Below are positions 50,913 through 59,939 of a stretch of DNA of 64,000 nucleotides, piece by piece. Position 1 is the stretch's first letter, and the number at the start of each line of letters is the position of its first letter. The translations under genes were made by a program, and so were the position numbers. Location: assembly GCA_947259575.1 (NCBI GenBank), contig CAMYMU010000019.1, positions 1 to 64,000 on the forward strand, written 5' to 3'. The notes below the pieces were generated by a model. That model had not been told where the DNA came from, did not search any database, and saw only the letters and a program-made list of their open reading frames with translations. The stretch is from an uncultured Ectothiorhodospiraceae bacterium. GTDB taxonomy: Bacteria; Pseudomonadota; Gammaproteobacteria; UBA6429; Thiohalophilaceae.

Positions 50913-51842
50913 ATGCCACCGACAATGACGTCAGAAATATCACCAGGCCCGTTACGTCTCTTTATAGGCTTTGTCATCGTTATTACGATCTGGTCCACCA
51001 CACCGCTCGCGGTTAAATGGAGTGCTGAGGGAACCGATTTTATATTTGGTGTATCAGCGCGTATGGTGATTGGCATGCTAGTGTTGATCGTGCTGGCATT
51101 TGTTAAACGTGTACCAATTCCTCTACATAAATGCGCATTGCTAACTTATCTTGCCGCCGGTGCCGGCATCTATGGGGCGATGTTGTTAGTTTACTGGGGC
51201 TCACAGTATATCCAGTCTGGCTTTATTGCCGTGTTATTTGGTTTAAGCCCGATACTTACCGGTGGCCTGGCGTATTTTGTTTTGCGCGAGCGAGGTTGGA
51301 CCCGGGTTAAGTTACTTGGTGTGATCTTCTCACTGGCTGGCCTGATGTTGATTTTTAGTCAGAGCATCGACTTTGGTAGTGTTGCGGCCTATGGTATTGC
51401 TGCGGTATTTGTTTCAGTTTTTATTCATTCACTGAGTGCGGTGTTTGTAAAAAAATTGCATGGGCAACTGTCTTCACTCACGGTCACTACGGGTGGGATG
51501 TTGGTAGCAACACCAACGTATATCATTACCTGGTTGTTGATCGATGGCGAACTGCCTTCGGTGATCCCGGAGTATGCCTTGTGGTCAATCATTTACCTGG
51601 GGGTCATTGCAACTGCAGTCGGATTTAACCTGTACTTTTATATTCTCAAACATTTGCAGGCAAGTCAGGTTGCATTGTTGACGTTAATAACCCCGGTCAC
51701 AGCGCTTTGGCTTGGGAGCTTGCTGAATAATGAACAGATTGGGGTCAATGCCTGGGTTGGTAGTGCGATGATTATAGCGGGCATGGCCATCTATCAATGG
51801 TCACATTTATTGCAGCCTGCCTGGCTACGAGCCAGGAAATAA
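50913..51842 (+). CDS. EamA/DMT-family transporter
   Basis: The 309-residue protein has ten hydrophobic segments in two EamA halves (about 15-145 and 160-300). Typical marks are WSTTPLAVKWSAEGTDFIFG, SGFIAVLFGLSPILTGGLAY (first half end) and ASQVALLTLITPVTALWLGS, then WVGSAMIIAGMAIYQW. It should export a metabolite such as an amino acid or purine; the substrate is not predictable. It is encoded 36 bp before mltF. Confidence 0.92.
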   Translation: MPPTMTSEISPGPLRLFIGFVIVITIWSTTPLAVKWSAEGTDFIFGVSARMVIGMLVLIVLAFVKRVPIPLHKCALLTYLAAGAGIYGAMLLVYWGSQYIQSGFIAVLFGLSPILTGGLAYFVLRERGWTRVKLLGVIFSLAGLMLIFSQSIDFGSVAAYGIAAVFVSVFIHSLSAVFVKKLHGQLSSLTVTTGGMLVATPTYIITWLLIDGELPSVIPEYALWSIIYLGVIATAVGFNLYFYILKHLQASQVALLTLITPVTALWLGSLLNNEQIGVNAWVGSAMIIAGMAIYQWSHLLQPAWLRARK

Positions 51843-51878
51843 GTTCTAAATACGGCGTATTAATATTATAGTGTACGC

Positions 51879-53252
51879 ATGATTGTGCATATGACACGAG
51901 GCAAAATCTCAAGATGGGTGCCCTTTATAGCCCTGCTGACATGTCTCAGTGCATGCCAGCAGGGTGATCACATCTCGAAGATCCTCGATAAGGGCAAACT
52001 TGTCGTCGTAACCCGTAATGCTCCGACCACCTATTACGATCTACACGATGAAAAAGCGGGTCTGGAATTTGAAATGATCAATGACTTTGCCGCCAGCCTT
52101 GATGTCAAGGTACGCTTCATCGTCAAAGACACCACTAGTGAAATATTGGAAACCTTACAGTCAGGTGAGGCACAACTTGCTGCCGCAGGCTTGACTAAAA
52201 CCGATGAACGTCAATCAGCGTTTTTATTCGGTCCTATTTATCAGGAAGTAGAGCAGCAAATTGTTTGCCGTCGAGGTGGGCCGAATCCTAAAAAGGTGAA
52301 AGACCTGAATGGTTTTGAGCTCGTGGTCGCGTCCGGCACAAGTTACGAAGAAAAAATGGCTACGCTTCAAAAAGACTATCCTTCGTTACAATGGCGTATA
52401 GAGGAAGGCGTGGATACAGAAACGCTTTTGGAGAAAGTCTGGTTGAAGGACATTGACTGTACCGTGGCAGACTCTAACATTGTGGCAATTAATCGTCGTT
52501 ATTATCCTGAGCTAAAGGTACGTTTTAACCTGACTAAGCCGGAGTCCCTGGCGTGGGCCATTCCAAAAGATGCCGAACGTTTGCATGCTGAATTAAACCA
52601 TTGGTTTGTAGATTATAAGGATGCGGGTAAGCTCGAGGCCTTAATGGAAAAGTATTATGGTTTCATCGAAGTCTTTGATTATGTTGATACGCGCAAGTTT
52701 GTTCGTCGCATAAAGTCAGTCTTACCAAAATATCGTAAAGAGTTCGAAAAAGAGGCGGCCAAACATAATCTGGATTGGTTATTACTGGCAGCGCAGGCCT
52801 ATCAGGAATCACACTGGCGCGCCAAAGCCAAAAGCCCTACCGGAGTGCGTGGCATCATGATGTTGACCCAGACTACAGCTCGGGAAATGGGTATCAAGCG
52901 CCGTACCGATCCCATACAAAGCATCCAGGGCGGTGCACGTTATATGAAGAAACTGATTAAACGTGTTCCGGAATCTATAAGCGAACCTGATCGTACCTGG
53001 TTTGCACTGGCCGCCTACAATGTCGGTATGGGTCACATGTATGATGCACGGACCCTGGCAAGACGCCTCGGCAAAGACCCGGATCGTTGGGCCGACCTGA
53101 GTGAAGTCCTGCCACTCTTAACCCGTAAGAAATATTATAAGACCGTCAAACATGGCTATGCTCGTGGTCGTGAGCCGGTGCGTTATGTGCAGCGGATTCG
53201 TGATTACCACGATATATTGCACCAAGTCCTCGAACAACACAGTCACCAGTAA
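51879..53252 (+). CDS. mltF: Membrane-bound lytic murein transglycosylase MltF
   Basis: The 457-residue lipoprotein has a signal sequence with lipobox LSAC. A periplasmic solute-binding-like domain (about 35-265) contains LVVVTRNAPTTYYDLHDEKA, FELVVASGTSYEE and VWLKDIDCTVADSN. A C-terminal SLT domain (about 290-450) carries the catalytic Glu in AAQAYQESHWRAKAKSPTG, then GVRGIMMLTQTTAREMG and FALAAYNVGMGH. MltF cuts peptidoglycan with release of 1,6-anhydro-muropeptides, and the front domain senses peptides. Length and domain order match the family. Confidence 0.95.
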   Translation: MIVHMTRGKISRWVPFIALLTCLSACQQGDHISKILDKGKLVVVTRNAPTTYYDLHDEKAGLEFEMINDFAASLDVKVRFIVKDTTSEILETLQSGEAQLAAAGLTKTDERQSAFLFGPIYQEVEQQIVCRRGGPNPKKVKDLNGFELVVASGTSYEEKMATLQKDYPSLQWRIEEGVDTETLLEKVWLKDIDCTVADSNIVAINRRYYPELKVRFNLTKPESLAWAIPKDAERLHAELNHWFVDYKDAGKLEALMEKYYGFIEVFDYVDTRKFVRRIKSVLPKYRKEFEKEAAKHNLDWLLLAAQAYQESHWRAKAKSPTGVRGIMMLTQTTAREMGIKRRTDPIQSIQGGARYMKKLIKRVPESISEPDRTWFALAAYNVGMGHMYDARTLARRLGKDPDRWADLSEVLPLLTRKKYYKTVKHGYARGREPVRYVQRIRDYHDILHQVLEQHSHQ

Positions 53253-53313
53253 CACTCGATAAAAAAAGATCAGTGCTTCTAAACCCTTTTTCGGTAACTC
53301 ACGTTTAACAATG

Positions 53314-53504
53314 TGTTGCTGGCGGGCTTATACGATATTGCCAGAAAACATCGGCAGAACCGGGATTGTTCGCATGTAGTCAGGGGGAGACCCGTTTTCT
53401 AGTCTTGACCTTTTATGCGAGCAGAGTAAATGGACTTTATTGGGGCAAAGGATCTGTTGGTATGCTGGCAAAACGCCACCGTCGTTGTAGCCCGTCAGTT
53501 AACA
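53314..53504 (+). ncRNA. Candidate structured non-coding RNA between mltF and ispG
   Basis: The 347-bp gap has no ORF but folds on paper into a long rod. GTGTTG-CTGGCGGGCTTA (53314-53330) pairs with 53488-53504. TTGCCAG (53338-53344) pairs with CTGGCAA (53465-53471). ATCGGCAG (53350-53357) pairs with CTGTTGGT (53454-53461). TGTTCGCAT (53367-53375) pairs with ATGCGAGCA (53415-53423). Two small hairpins show GGA in their loops, GGG-GGAGA-CCC near 53384-53393 and TAAA-TGGAC-TTTA near 53427-53439. An intrinsic terminator follows at 53563. A 6S-like or CsrA-binding RNA is conceivable, but I match neither by sequence. Confidence 0.45.
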
Positions 53505-53562
53505 CTCTCTCTTAAAAAGATAGTTAGAACGGTTAGGCTTATTTAATTAGACAACCATTTTG

Positions 53563-53601
53563 ACCCGCTTTGGTCGTCATGCTGAAGCGGGTTTTCTTTT
53601 T
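53563..53601 (+). terminator. Intrinsic terminator reading toward ispG tail
   Basis: ACCCGCTT (53563-53570) and AAGCGGGT (53585-53592) form an 8-bp stem around a 14-base loop, followed by TTTTCTTTTT on the plus strand. It lies about 310 bp after the mltF stop, too far to be its simple terminator, and 60 bp after the candidate RNA. It abuts the end of the convergent ispG gene. Confidence 0.85.
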
Positions 53602-54820
53602 ATGATTCTTGTTGGGTATAGTGGCTTTCAATGTAGTTATTAATGATGTCCTGAAACTCTTCGGCAATTTTGTCACCTTTCAGGGTCACGGTCTTCTCAC
53701 CATCTTCATAGACAGGTGCCACGGGTTTTTCACCGGTGCCGGGCAGGCTGATACCGATATTGGCGTGTTTACTTTCACCCGGTCCATTGACCACGCACCC
53801 CATCACCGCCACGGTCATATCCTCGACCCCAGGGTATTGTTGTTTCCATTGAGGCATGCTGTGACGTAAATAGGATTGTATGTCTTGTGCCAGTTGCTGG
53901 AAGTAGGTGCTGGAAGTGCGGCCACAGCCTGGGCATGCAACCACTTGTGGGATAAATGATCGTAGCCCCATCGTCTGTAAAATTTCCTGCGCCACGATCA
54001 CCTCTTGAGTACGATCACCGCCTGGCTCTGGAGTCAGGGAGATACGAATCGTATCGCCAATACCTTGTTGTAGCAGTACTGCCAGGGCGGCAGTGGAGGC
54101 AACAATACCTTTACTACCCATGCCAGCCTCTGTGAGTCCAAGGTGTAGGGGGTAATCACACTCGGCAGACAAGGATTGATAGACCTCGATTAAATCCTGC
54201 ACATTACTCATCTTGCAGGAGAGGATGATCTTGTTTTTTTCCAGACCAATGTCCTGTGCCTGTTGTGCACTCTCTAGTGCTGAGCGGATCATGGCCTGAT
54301 ACATGATTTCTTTAGCATCCAACGGTTCATCCCGATGGGCATTTTCATCCATGGTGGCGGCCAGTACCGCCTGATCCAGGCTGCCCCAGTTCACACCAAT
54401 ACGGACTGGCTTGTCATATTGGCAAGCCAGCTCTATGAGCTGCGCAAATTGTTCATCCCTTTTCTTGCCTTTACCGACATTGCCAGGGTTAATTCGGTAT
54501 TTATCAAGGGCCTCAGCGCATTCAGGGTGATTGCTCAGCAGCTTGTGACCATTAAAGTGGAAGTCGCCAATAATAGGAACATTGCTACCCAGTTGCTGGA
54601 CCCGGTTTTTTATGTGAGGTACCTGCTCAGCAGCAGCATCGCTGTTGACGGTGATACGGACCAGCTCAGAACCGGCGCGAGCCAGCTCAACAATCTGTTG
54701 TGCTGTCTTTTCTGCGTCCGCGGTATCGGTGTTGGTCATGGATTGGACGACTACTGGGGACTCTCCGCCAACCTTGACCTGTCCTATCTGGACGGTTGTT
54801 GTCTGCTTTGCTTTTAACAT
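53600..54820 (-). CDS. ispG: 4-hydroxy-3-methylbut-2-enyl diphosphate synthase IspG
   Basis: The 406-residue protein is the penultimate enzyme of the MEP isoprenoid pathway. It makes HMBPP from MEcPP with a 4Fe-4S cluster. It shows [51 protein letters not shown] and [13 protein letters not shown] in the TIM-barrel half. The cluster half has [12 protein letters not shown] and [11 protein letters not shown] with its Cys ligands. The length and two-domain form are those of the proteobacterial enzyme. It stands alone here, not beside rodZ or hisS as in enterobacteria. Confidence 0.97.
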   Translation of the reverse strand: MLKAKQTTTVQIGQVKVGGESPVVVQSMTNTDTADAEKTAQQIVELARAGSELVRITVNSDAAAEQVPHIKNRVQQLGSNVPIIGDFHFNGHKLLSNHPECAEALDKYRINPGNVGKGKKRDEQFAQLIELACQYDKPVRIGVNWGSLDQAVLAATMDENAHRDEPLDAKEIMYQAMIRSALESAQQAQDIGLEKNKIILSCKMSNVQDLIEVYQSLSAECDYPLHLGLTEAGMGSKGIVASTAALAVLLQQGIGDTIRISLTPEPGGDRTQEVIVAQEILQTMGLRSFIPQVVACPGCGRTSSTYFQQLAQDIQSYLRHSMPQWKQQYPGVEDMTVAVMGCVVNGPGESKHANIGISLPGTGEKPVAPVYEDGEKTVTLKGDKIAEEFQDIINNYIESHYTQQES

Positions 54821-54952
54821 TCGATATATAGAGGATTGTGGATTCTAATCAGGCCCGAATTTTAGCACAGCAATGGCGATAACAGGCGAGATTGATATTT
54901 CAAAAAGACATATAATGTCGGTTTTAGTCCACTAAATTAACGGGGAGTCCAG

Positions 54953-55801
54953 ATGGGAGCCGAGAACACAAACGCTCAGGGTGCAGGTACACAGGCGGAA
55001 CAAGCTGATCTGCATACAATGTACCAACATGCCGTACAGGCACCTGAGACCGAGGTTGAATTCTTTGAAGAGACCTACCAAAAGCTGCGTGGTAAGAAAG
55101 CCTTGTCCATGAAAGAAGACTTTTCTGGTACCTGCCTGCTTTCGGTTGAGTGGTGTAAGTCCGATCCAGAGCGTTCGGCCGTATGTGTGGACTTTTGTGC
55201 TGACACCCTGGCCTGGGGAAAAGAGCACAATATCGATCCTGCCGGTCCGGATGTCGCCAGCCGTATGCAGATCTTCCAGGCGGATGTCCGTGAAGTTACC
55301 GAGCCGAAGGTTGATATTACCTGTGCAATGAATTTCAGCTTCTGTATTTTCAAAACCCGTGATGAGTTGCGTGGTTATTTTGAAAAGGCGCGAGAAGGTC
55401 TCAAAGACGATGGTATGTTGATTCTCGATATGTTCGGTGGCACCGAGTGTCTGGACGAGCTGGAAGAAGAGACTGAGATGGATGAAGTGGATGCAACCTA
55501 CATCTGGGAGCATAAATCGTTTAATCCAATTAATAACGATATCCTTTGTCATATTCATTTTGAATTTCCCGATGGCTCACGTATGGATAAGGCGTTTACT
55601 TATGACTGGCGTTTATGGTCACTACAGGAACTCAGAGAATTATTAGAAGAAGCAGGCTATAGTAAGGTACGCGTCTACTGGGAAATCTTTGAAGAAGACG
55701 AAGATGATGATGAAGAATTAGAAGGCACCGGTGAATTCTTCGAGGCCACTGTAGTTGAAAACCAGGAATCCTGGCAGGTTTATATCGTTGCTGAAAAATA
55801 A
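54953..55801 (+). CDS. Class I SAM-dependent methyltransferase
   Basis: The 282-residue protein has the SAM loop as EDFSGTCLLSVEWCKSDPER (about 46-65) and CVDFCADTLAWGKEHN for the ribose-binding acidic turn. FSFCIFKTRDELRGYFEKAR, DDGMLILDMFGGTECL and GYSKVRVYWEIFEED follow. The substrate is unknown. An acidic run near 250 (EEDEDDDEELE) is notable. It is diverged from ispG and leads a small run with the retropepsin-like gene 27 bp later. Confidence 0.9.
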   Translation: MGAENTNAQGAGTQAEQADLHTMYQHAVQAPETEVEFFEETYQKLRGKKALSMKEDFSGTCLLSVEWCKSDPERSAVCVDFCADTLAWGKEHNIDPAGPDVASRMQIFQADVREVTEPKVDITCAMNFSFCIFKTRDELRGYFEKAREGLKDDGMLILDMFGGTECLDELEEETEMDEVDATYIWEHKSFNPINNDILCHIHFEFPDGSRMDKAFTYDWRLWSLQELRELLEEAGYSKVRVYWEIFEEDEDDDEELEGTGEFFEATVVENQESWQVYIVAEK

Positions 55802-55828
55802 AAGTAACGGAAGCTGGTCTTAGTTTTT

Positions 55829-56356
55829 ATGTCGCAACAACAACCTGAAGCACATCACAGCATTAAGCTATTTTTTTGGGTTGGGTTTTGGATCTTACTG
55901 ATAATCTTTGCCGCAGTATTCTTTCAGCGGGTTTTGGAGTCTGATCAAAACCCGAATACTGCTCTGGAGACACGGGTTGCCGATGGGATGCGTGAAGTTG
56001 TCTTACAGCGCAACCGCTATGGTCACTACAATCTGACTGGCTACATCAATGATCAAGAGGTTGAGTTTCTGGTGGATACCGGGGCGACCACCATCTCTGT
56101 GCCGGCACACCTTGCCAATAAGATCGGCTTGCAACGTTTATATGAAATGCAATTCGATACGGCCAATGGGATGGCGAAAGGTTATGCGACACGAATAGAT
56201 AGCACCAGGATCGGTAAGATAGAACTGACCGATCTCGAAGCCAGCATCAATCCCAATGTTAATGATGACACCGTTCTGCTTGGTATGAGCTTTTTAAAAC
56301 GAATCGAGTTCACCCAACGGGGTGATACTCTGATTCTTCGCCAGTACGATTATTAA
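55829..56356 (+). CDS. Membrane-anchored retropepsin-like aspartic protease
   Basis: The 175-residue protein has one N-terminal membrane helix (about 11-32) and a retropepsin-like domain. The active-site motif is VEFLVDTGATTISVPAHLAN with D-T-G-A, then YATRIDSTRIGKIELTDLEA and VLLGMSFLKRIEFTQRGDTL. This is the bacterial TIGR02281 clan AA group. The catalytic side faces the periplasm. It works as a dimer with one Asp per chain. The substrate is unknown. Confidence 0.92.
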   Translation: MSQQQPEAHHSIKLFFWVGFWILLIIFAAVFFQRVLESDQNPNTALETRVADGMREVVLQRNRYGHYNLTGYINDQEVEFLVDTGATTISVPAHLANKIGLQRLYEMQFDTANGMAKGYATRIDSTRIGKIELTDLEASINPNVNDDTVLLGMSFLKRIEFTQRGDTLILRQYDY

Positions 56357-56401
56357 AATCTATGTTGTCTTGAAAAGCTTGTTACTGCTTGTGGGAAAAA
56401 A

Positions 56402-57097
56402 TTACGGGTGATCTGGAACGGGCCCGTAGGGGGCATCACGGGTTTTGTCGTGGATATGCATCCGGTATTCGACAAAATCGGCCTTTTGGTGGAAGTGCAT
56501 GAAGGGATTGCCCTCTTGTTGCTCTGAGAGTGTGGTGGAGGGGATCACTGAATAATTATGCCCCGGTAGGATGAGTGTGTTGCCAGGCAGATCATGCCCC
56601 ATTTTTTGCAAAGTGTCGTACATGACCTCAGGGTCACCCCCACTCAGGTCGCAGCGACCACAACCATAGACAAACATGGTGTCCCCGGTGATGAGGTCAT
56701 CACCAAGGTGGTAACAGGCTGAGCCAGGGGTATGGCCTGGCGTGTGCAGCATCTGGATCTCGGTGTCACCGAGCCGGATGATATCGCCACCGTGGTGCAG
56801 GGTCGGCAAATCCAGGTGTTTGCCCCAGAATTCGGCCTCGGCCTTCGATAGATGCAGCTGGGCGTCATATTTGGCCAGGACCTGCTCAATACCATTTATA
56901 TGGTCGTGGTGGCTGTGGGTGAGCAGAATATCGGTGATGGTCACGCCCATTTCTTTTGCCTTTGCCAAGACCGTGGGTACATCCCAGGCCGGGTCGACGA
57001 CCGCCGCGCGATTGGTCTTGAGGTCCTGGATCAGGTAGATGAAGTTCTCCATCGGTCCCAGCTCCATACTCTCAATCTTATATGGACGGTCACTCAT
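56402..57097 (-). CDS. MBL-fold metallo-hydrolase (glyoxalase II-like)
   Basis: The 231-residue protein has the metallo-beta-lactamase ligands in order: THSHHDHINGIEQV (H-x-H-x-D-H), HTPGHTPGSACYHL, LITGDTMFVYGCGRCDLSGG (bridging Asp) and LPGHNYS (last His). It resembles glyoxalase II and persulfide-dioxygenase relatives. The CGRCDLSGGDPE stretch is closest to hydroxyacylglutathione hydrolase-like proteins. It may hydrolyse a thioester such as a glutathione adduct. It is divergent from the thiopurine methyltransferase gene. Confidence 0.92.
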   Translation of the reverse strand: MSDRPYKIESMELGPMENFIYLIQDLKTNRAAVVDPAWDVPTVLAKAKEMGVTITDILLTHSHHDHINGIEQVLAKYDAQLHLSKAEAEFWGKHLDLPTLHHGGDIIRLGDTEIQMLHTPGHTPGSACYHLGDDLITGDTMFVYGCGRCDLSGGDPEVMYDTLQKMGHDLPGNTLILPGHNYSVIPSTTLSEQQEGNPFMHFHQKADFVEYRMHIHDKTRDAPYGPVPDHP

Positions 57098-57207
57098 GTG
57101 ATTCTCCCAGCTTTGTCTATTGGACTCATGGATCTAATTTTAACTCAATGCCGATAACAGGCTAGTGTAAACTTCTTGTTCTTAACCTAACGAATATGGG
57201 ATTTTAA

Positions 57208-57885
57208 ATGGAACCAGCATTCTGGCGCCAACGCTGGCAGGCGAACAAGATTGGATTTCATCTTGAAGAGGTAAATCCCTATCTAATCGAACACTGGCCT
57301 CGATTGGCAATCGCGGAAGGTGCACGGGTGTTTATCCCCCTGTGTGGCAAGAGTGTCGACATGCGCTGGTTACAGGAACAGGGTTATCAGGTCGAGGCGA
57401 TTGAGCTCTCGGAGTTGGCTATTGAGCAATTTTTTGCCGAGCAGGGTTTGGACTGTGAGCGTGATGAGTCTGATGGCTGGCTAAGTTTTAAAGCAGCCAA
57501 CTTACGTATCTGGTGTGGTGATTTCTTCGAACTGAGTAAAGAACAAATTGGCCCAATTGACGCTGTCTATGATCGGGCCGCTCTAATTGCTTTGCCAGAG
57601 GAGATGCGTCGTGCCTATGTTCATCAATTACTCACACTAACCGGTCCGGTCCCGCAGTTTCTGATTACCCTGAGCTACGATCAACGTGAGATGGAGGGGC
57701 CGCCTTTTGCTGTTTCGAACAGTGAGGTTAATGCACTTTATCAAGTGGCCTATGGCGAGATAATCGGCCCGGATGTGGACATAGATGTCTTGCCCGGCCA
57801 CGGACACTTTGCTGCGCGAGGTTTGACCGGCCTGCATGAGTGTGTTTATTTACTTCCAGCAGGCACGCAAGTGTCGAAAAAATAA
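57208..57885 (+). CDS. tpm: Thiopurine S-methyltransferase family protein
   Basis: The 225-residue protein matches bacterial TPMT: FWRQRWQANKIGFHLEEVNP at the start, RVFIPLCGKSVDMRWLQEQG (SAM loop), VEAIELSELAIEQFF, IDAVYDRAALIALPEEMRR and LITLSYDQREMEGPPFAVSN. Bacterial enzymes methylate thiopurines in vitro and also selenium and tellurium compounds. Length fits. It is followed by a lytic transglycosylase gene 82 bp later. Confidence 0.94.
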   Translation: MEPAFWRQRWQANKIGFHLEEVNPYLIEHWPRLAIAEGARVFIPLCGKSVDMRWLQEQGYQVEAIELSELAIEQFFAEQGLDCERDESDGWLSFKAANLRIWCGDFFELSKEQIGPIDAVYDRAALIALPEEMRRAYVHQLLTLTGPVPQFLITLSYDQREMEGPPFAVSNSEVNALYQVAYGEIIGPDVDIDVLPGHGHFAARGLTGLHECVYLLPAGTQVSKK

Positions 57886-57967
57886 GGTAATGATCGTATA
57901 TTTAAACTTCTAAGCATTAGAACCGATAAATAATAAATAGAAGATAAAGAATACTTAGGTGGTTTGT

Positions 57968-58597
57968 TTGTTACGTGTTGGATACCAGTTCGGTTTACTC
58001 CTTTTGGCTCTTGTGATATTCACTCCCAGCCAGCAGGTCATGGCAGCAAAGTATTTTGTCTACCAGCTGCCGGATGGTACCCGGGTAATCAGTAATCGCC
58101 CGATCCACAAGAGTACTCACAAACTGATTACCAGCAGCCGCAAAGCTGAAGGTACGGGCCAGCTTGCTGCTGCGCGTTACAAGAAACGTCCCAAGCCTCT
58201 GAATAAATACGACGGCCTCATTGTTGAAGTATCACAACGTCATAGTGTGGAAGTTGCGTTGGTAAAGGCCGTGATTCATACCGAGTCCTACTTTAATCAC
58301 AAAGCCAAGTCTCGCGTGGGTGCCTCAGGTCTGATGCAGCTGATGCCTGCAACGGCAAAAATATACGGTGTCGGTGCACGCGATCTGCATGACCCAACTT
58401 CCAACCTGGAAGCAGGCGTCAAACACCTTCGTTACCTGTTAAAGAAATACCCAAGAAATATTAAATATGCACTGGCGGCCTATAATGCGGGCGAAGGTGC
58501 AGTTTATTACTACAACGGGATACCTCCCTACAAAGAAACCCGCAACTACGTGCGTAAAGTACTTCACTACCGCGAGTTCTATCGCACCATCAATTAA
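57968..58597 (+). CDS. Exported lytic transglycosylase (SLT, MltC/EmtA-like)
   Basis: The start is set at a TTG at 57968 with AGGTGG 5 bases upstream; a GTG at 57959 would lie inside that RBS. The 209-residue product has a signal peptide (ending QQVMA) and a short DUF4124-like segment YFVYQLPDGTRVISNRP. The SLT domain (about 75-205) has the catalytic Glu in LVKAVIHTESYFNHKAKS, then RVGASGLMQLMPATAKIYGV and YALAAYNAGEGAVYYYNGIP. It cleaves peptidoglycan glycan strands in the periplasm. It is a stand-alone enzyme distinct from MltF upstream. Confidence 0.9.
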   Translation: MLRVGYQFGLLLLALVIFTPSQQVMAAKYFVYQLPDGTRVISNRPIHKSTHKLITSSRKAEGTGQLAAARYKKRPKPLNKYDGLIVEVSQRHSVEVALVKAVIHTESYFNHKAKSRVGASGLMQLMPATAKIYGVGARDLHDPTSNLEAGVKHLRYLLKKYPRNIKYALAAYNAGEGAVYYYNGIPPYKETRNYVRKVLHYREFYRTIN

Positions 58598-58675
58598 ATA
58601 GTTTCTTAATATTTCCGTTTGATATCGATGGGATATAGCGAAAGCTCATCTCTACCTCGAAGTAAAATAAATCTC

Positions 58676-58691
58676 CTGTATACTGATAAAA
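58676..58691. promoter_or_regulatory. LexA-box-like half site upstream of dinB
   Basis: CTGTATACTGATAAAA lies 26 bp before the dinB ATG. The left half CTGTATACT matches the left half of gammaproteobacterial LexA boxes, including that of E. coli dinB, but the right CAG is missing. Regulation by LexA is therefore only possible. Confidence 0.25.
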
Positions 58692-58717
58692 GCAATCTGC
58701 TTAATCAAAACAACCTT

Positions 58718-59908
58718 ATGCCCAATAGTTCAGCATCCACTACTCGAAAAATCCTGCACGTCGATATGGATGCTTTTTATGCGTCGATTGAAGAGCGTGA
58801 AGATCCCAGCCTGAAAGGCAAACCTGTGGTAGTAGGGGGATCAGAGCAGGGGCGTGGTGTGGTCTCGGCCGCCAATTACGCGGCGCGTAAGTTTGGGATT
58901 CACAGTGCTATGCCCATGATGCAGGCGAAACGTCGATGTGCCCATTTGATTTGTTTACGCGTCAACATGCCGCTTTATGCACAGGTGTCCCAACAGATAC
59001 GCGACATCTTTTATCGCTACACACCACTAGTACAGCCGTTGGCATTGGATGAAGCCTTCTTAGATGTCACCGCGAGCGAAAAATTATTTGGCAGCGCCGA
59101 ACACATCGGTCAGTGTATTCGTGATGCAATCAAAGACGAGCTGGACCTGGTTGCCTCGGTGGGGGTTGCGCCAAGTAAGTTTGTAGCCAAGATTGCCTCG
59201 GACGTACGTAAACCAGGTGGCTTTGTGGTGGTCGATCATGAACAAGTGCAGGCATTTCTCGATCCTTTACCCGTGAGTCGGATCTGGGGGGCGGGTAAGG
59301 TCACGGTTGCGCTGTTTGAACGCATGGGGATTAAAACCATCGGCCAGTTACGCCGGCAGTCAGAGGTCTGGCTGCATTCGCATCTTGGTAAATTTGGTGA
59401 ACATCTTTGGCGCCTGGCCAATGGCATTGATGATCGTGATGTGGTCACTGATGGTCAGGCCAAGTCAATCTCTCACGAAACAACCTTTGCCGAAGATCTC
59501 ACAGATAAAGACCAGCTTGAAGCATGGTTATTACATTTAACTGAGCAGGTTGCCTGGCGCTTGCGTAAACATGAATTGAAAGGTAAAACTGTTAACCTGA
59601 AATTACGGTATCACGATTTCAAAACCATAACCCGTTCGAAAAGCCTGATCGAACCAACCGATAACACGGACAAGTTATGGCAGCTGACACGTCAGTTATT
59701 TTTAAACAACTGGAGTGCCGCGAATCCGATACGATTGATTGGCATGGGTGTCTCTGGATTGCATAAGCACGGTGAGTTGGCAGACCTTTCCGAACAGGCA
59801 GATTTATTTGAACAGCCAGTGGATCCAAGAATTGATCAACTAGCGGATAATATCAATGCCCGTTTTGGTGCCAGCACGTTACAACGTGGCCGCAGCAAGA
59901 ATAAGTAA
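58718..59908 (+). CDS. dinB: DNA polymerase IV (Y-family)
   Basis: The 396-residue protein is a complete Pol IV that extends mispaired or lesion-containing primers. Motifs are ILHVDMDAFYASIEERE (first metal Asp, about 11-27), KPVVVGGSEQGRGVVSAANY, YTPLVQPLALDEAFLDVT (second metal Asp-Glu), ASVGVAPSKFVAKIASD and RIWGAGKVTVALFERMG, and the little-finger domain from about 250. The ATG at 58718 is used; the frame extends 99 bp upstream but that part is not polymerase-like. A LexA-like half site sits just upstream. Confidence 0.95.
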   Translation: MPNSSASTTRKILHVDMDAFYASIEEREDPSLKGKPVVVGGSEQGRGVVSAANYAARKFGIHSAMPMMQAKRRCAHLICLRVNMPLYAQVSQQIRDIFYRYTPLVQPLALDEAFLDVTASEKLFGSAEHIGQCIRDAIKDELDLVASVGVAPSKFVAKIASDVRKPGGFVVVDHEQVQAFLDPLPVSRIWGAGKVTVALFERMGIKTIGQLRRQSEVWLHSHLGKFGEHLWRLANGIDDRDVVTDGQAKSISHETTFAEDLTDKDQLEAWLLHLTEQVAWRLRKHELKGKTVNLKLRYHDFKTITRSKSLIEPTDNTDKLWQLTRQLFLNNWSAANPIRLIGMGVSGLHKHGELADLSEQADLFEQPVDPRIDQLADNINARFGASTLQRGRSKNK

Positions 59909-59939
59909 CACTTGAGTAAAATTATTTTGGAGATACGTA

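Noticed and set aside
53314-53504. Identification of the candidate RNA as 6S RNA, tmRNA or 4.5S RNA
   Set aside because: There is no tmRNA tag ORF or tRNA-like end, no 4.5S GGAAGCAGCC-type core, and no sequence match to 6S that I can recall; only the overall shape is similar.
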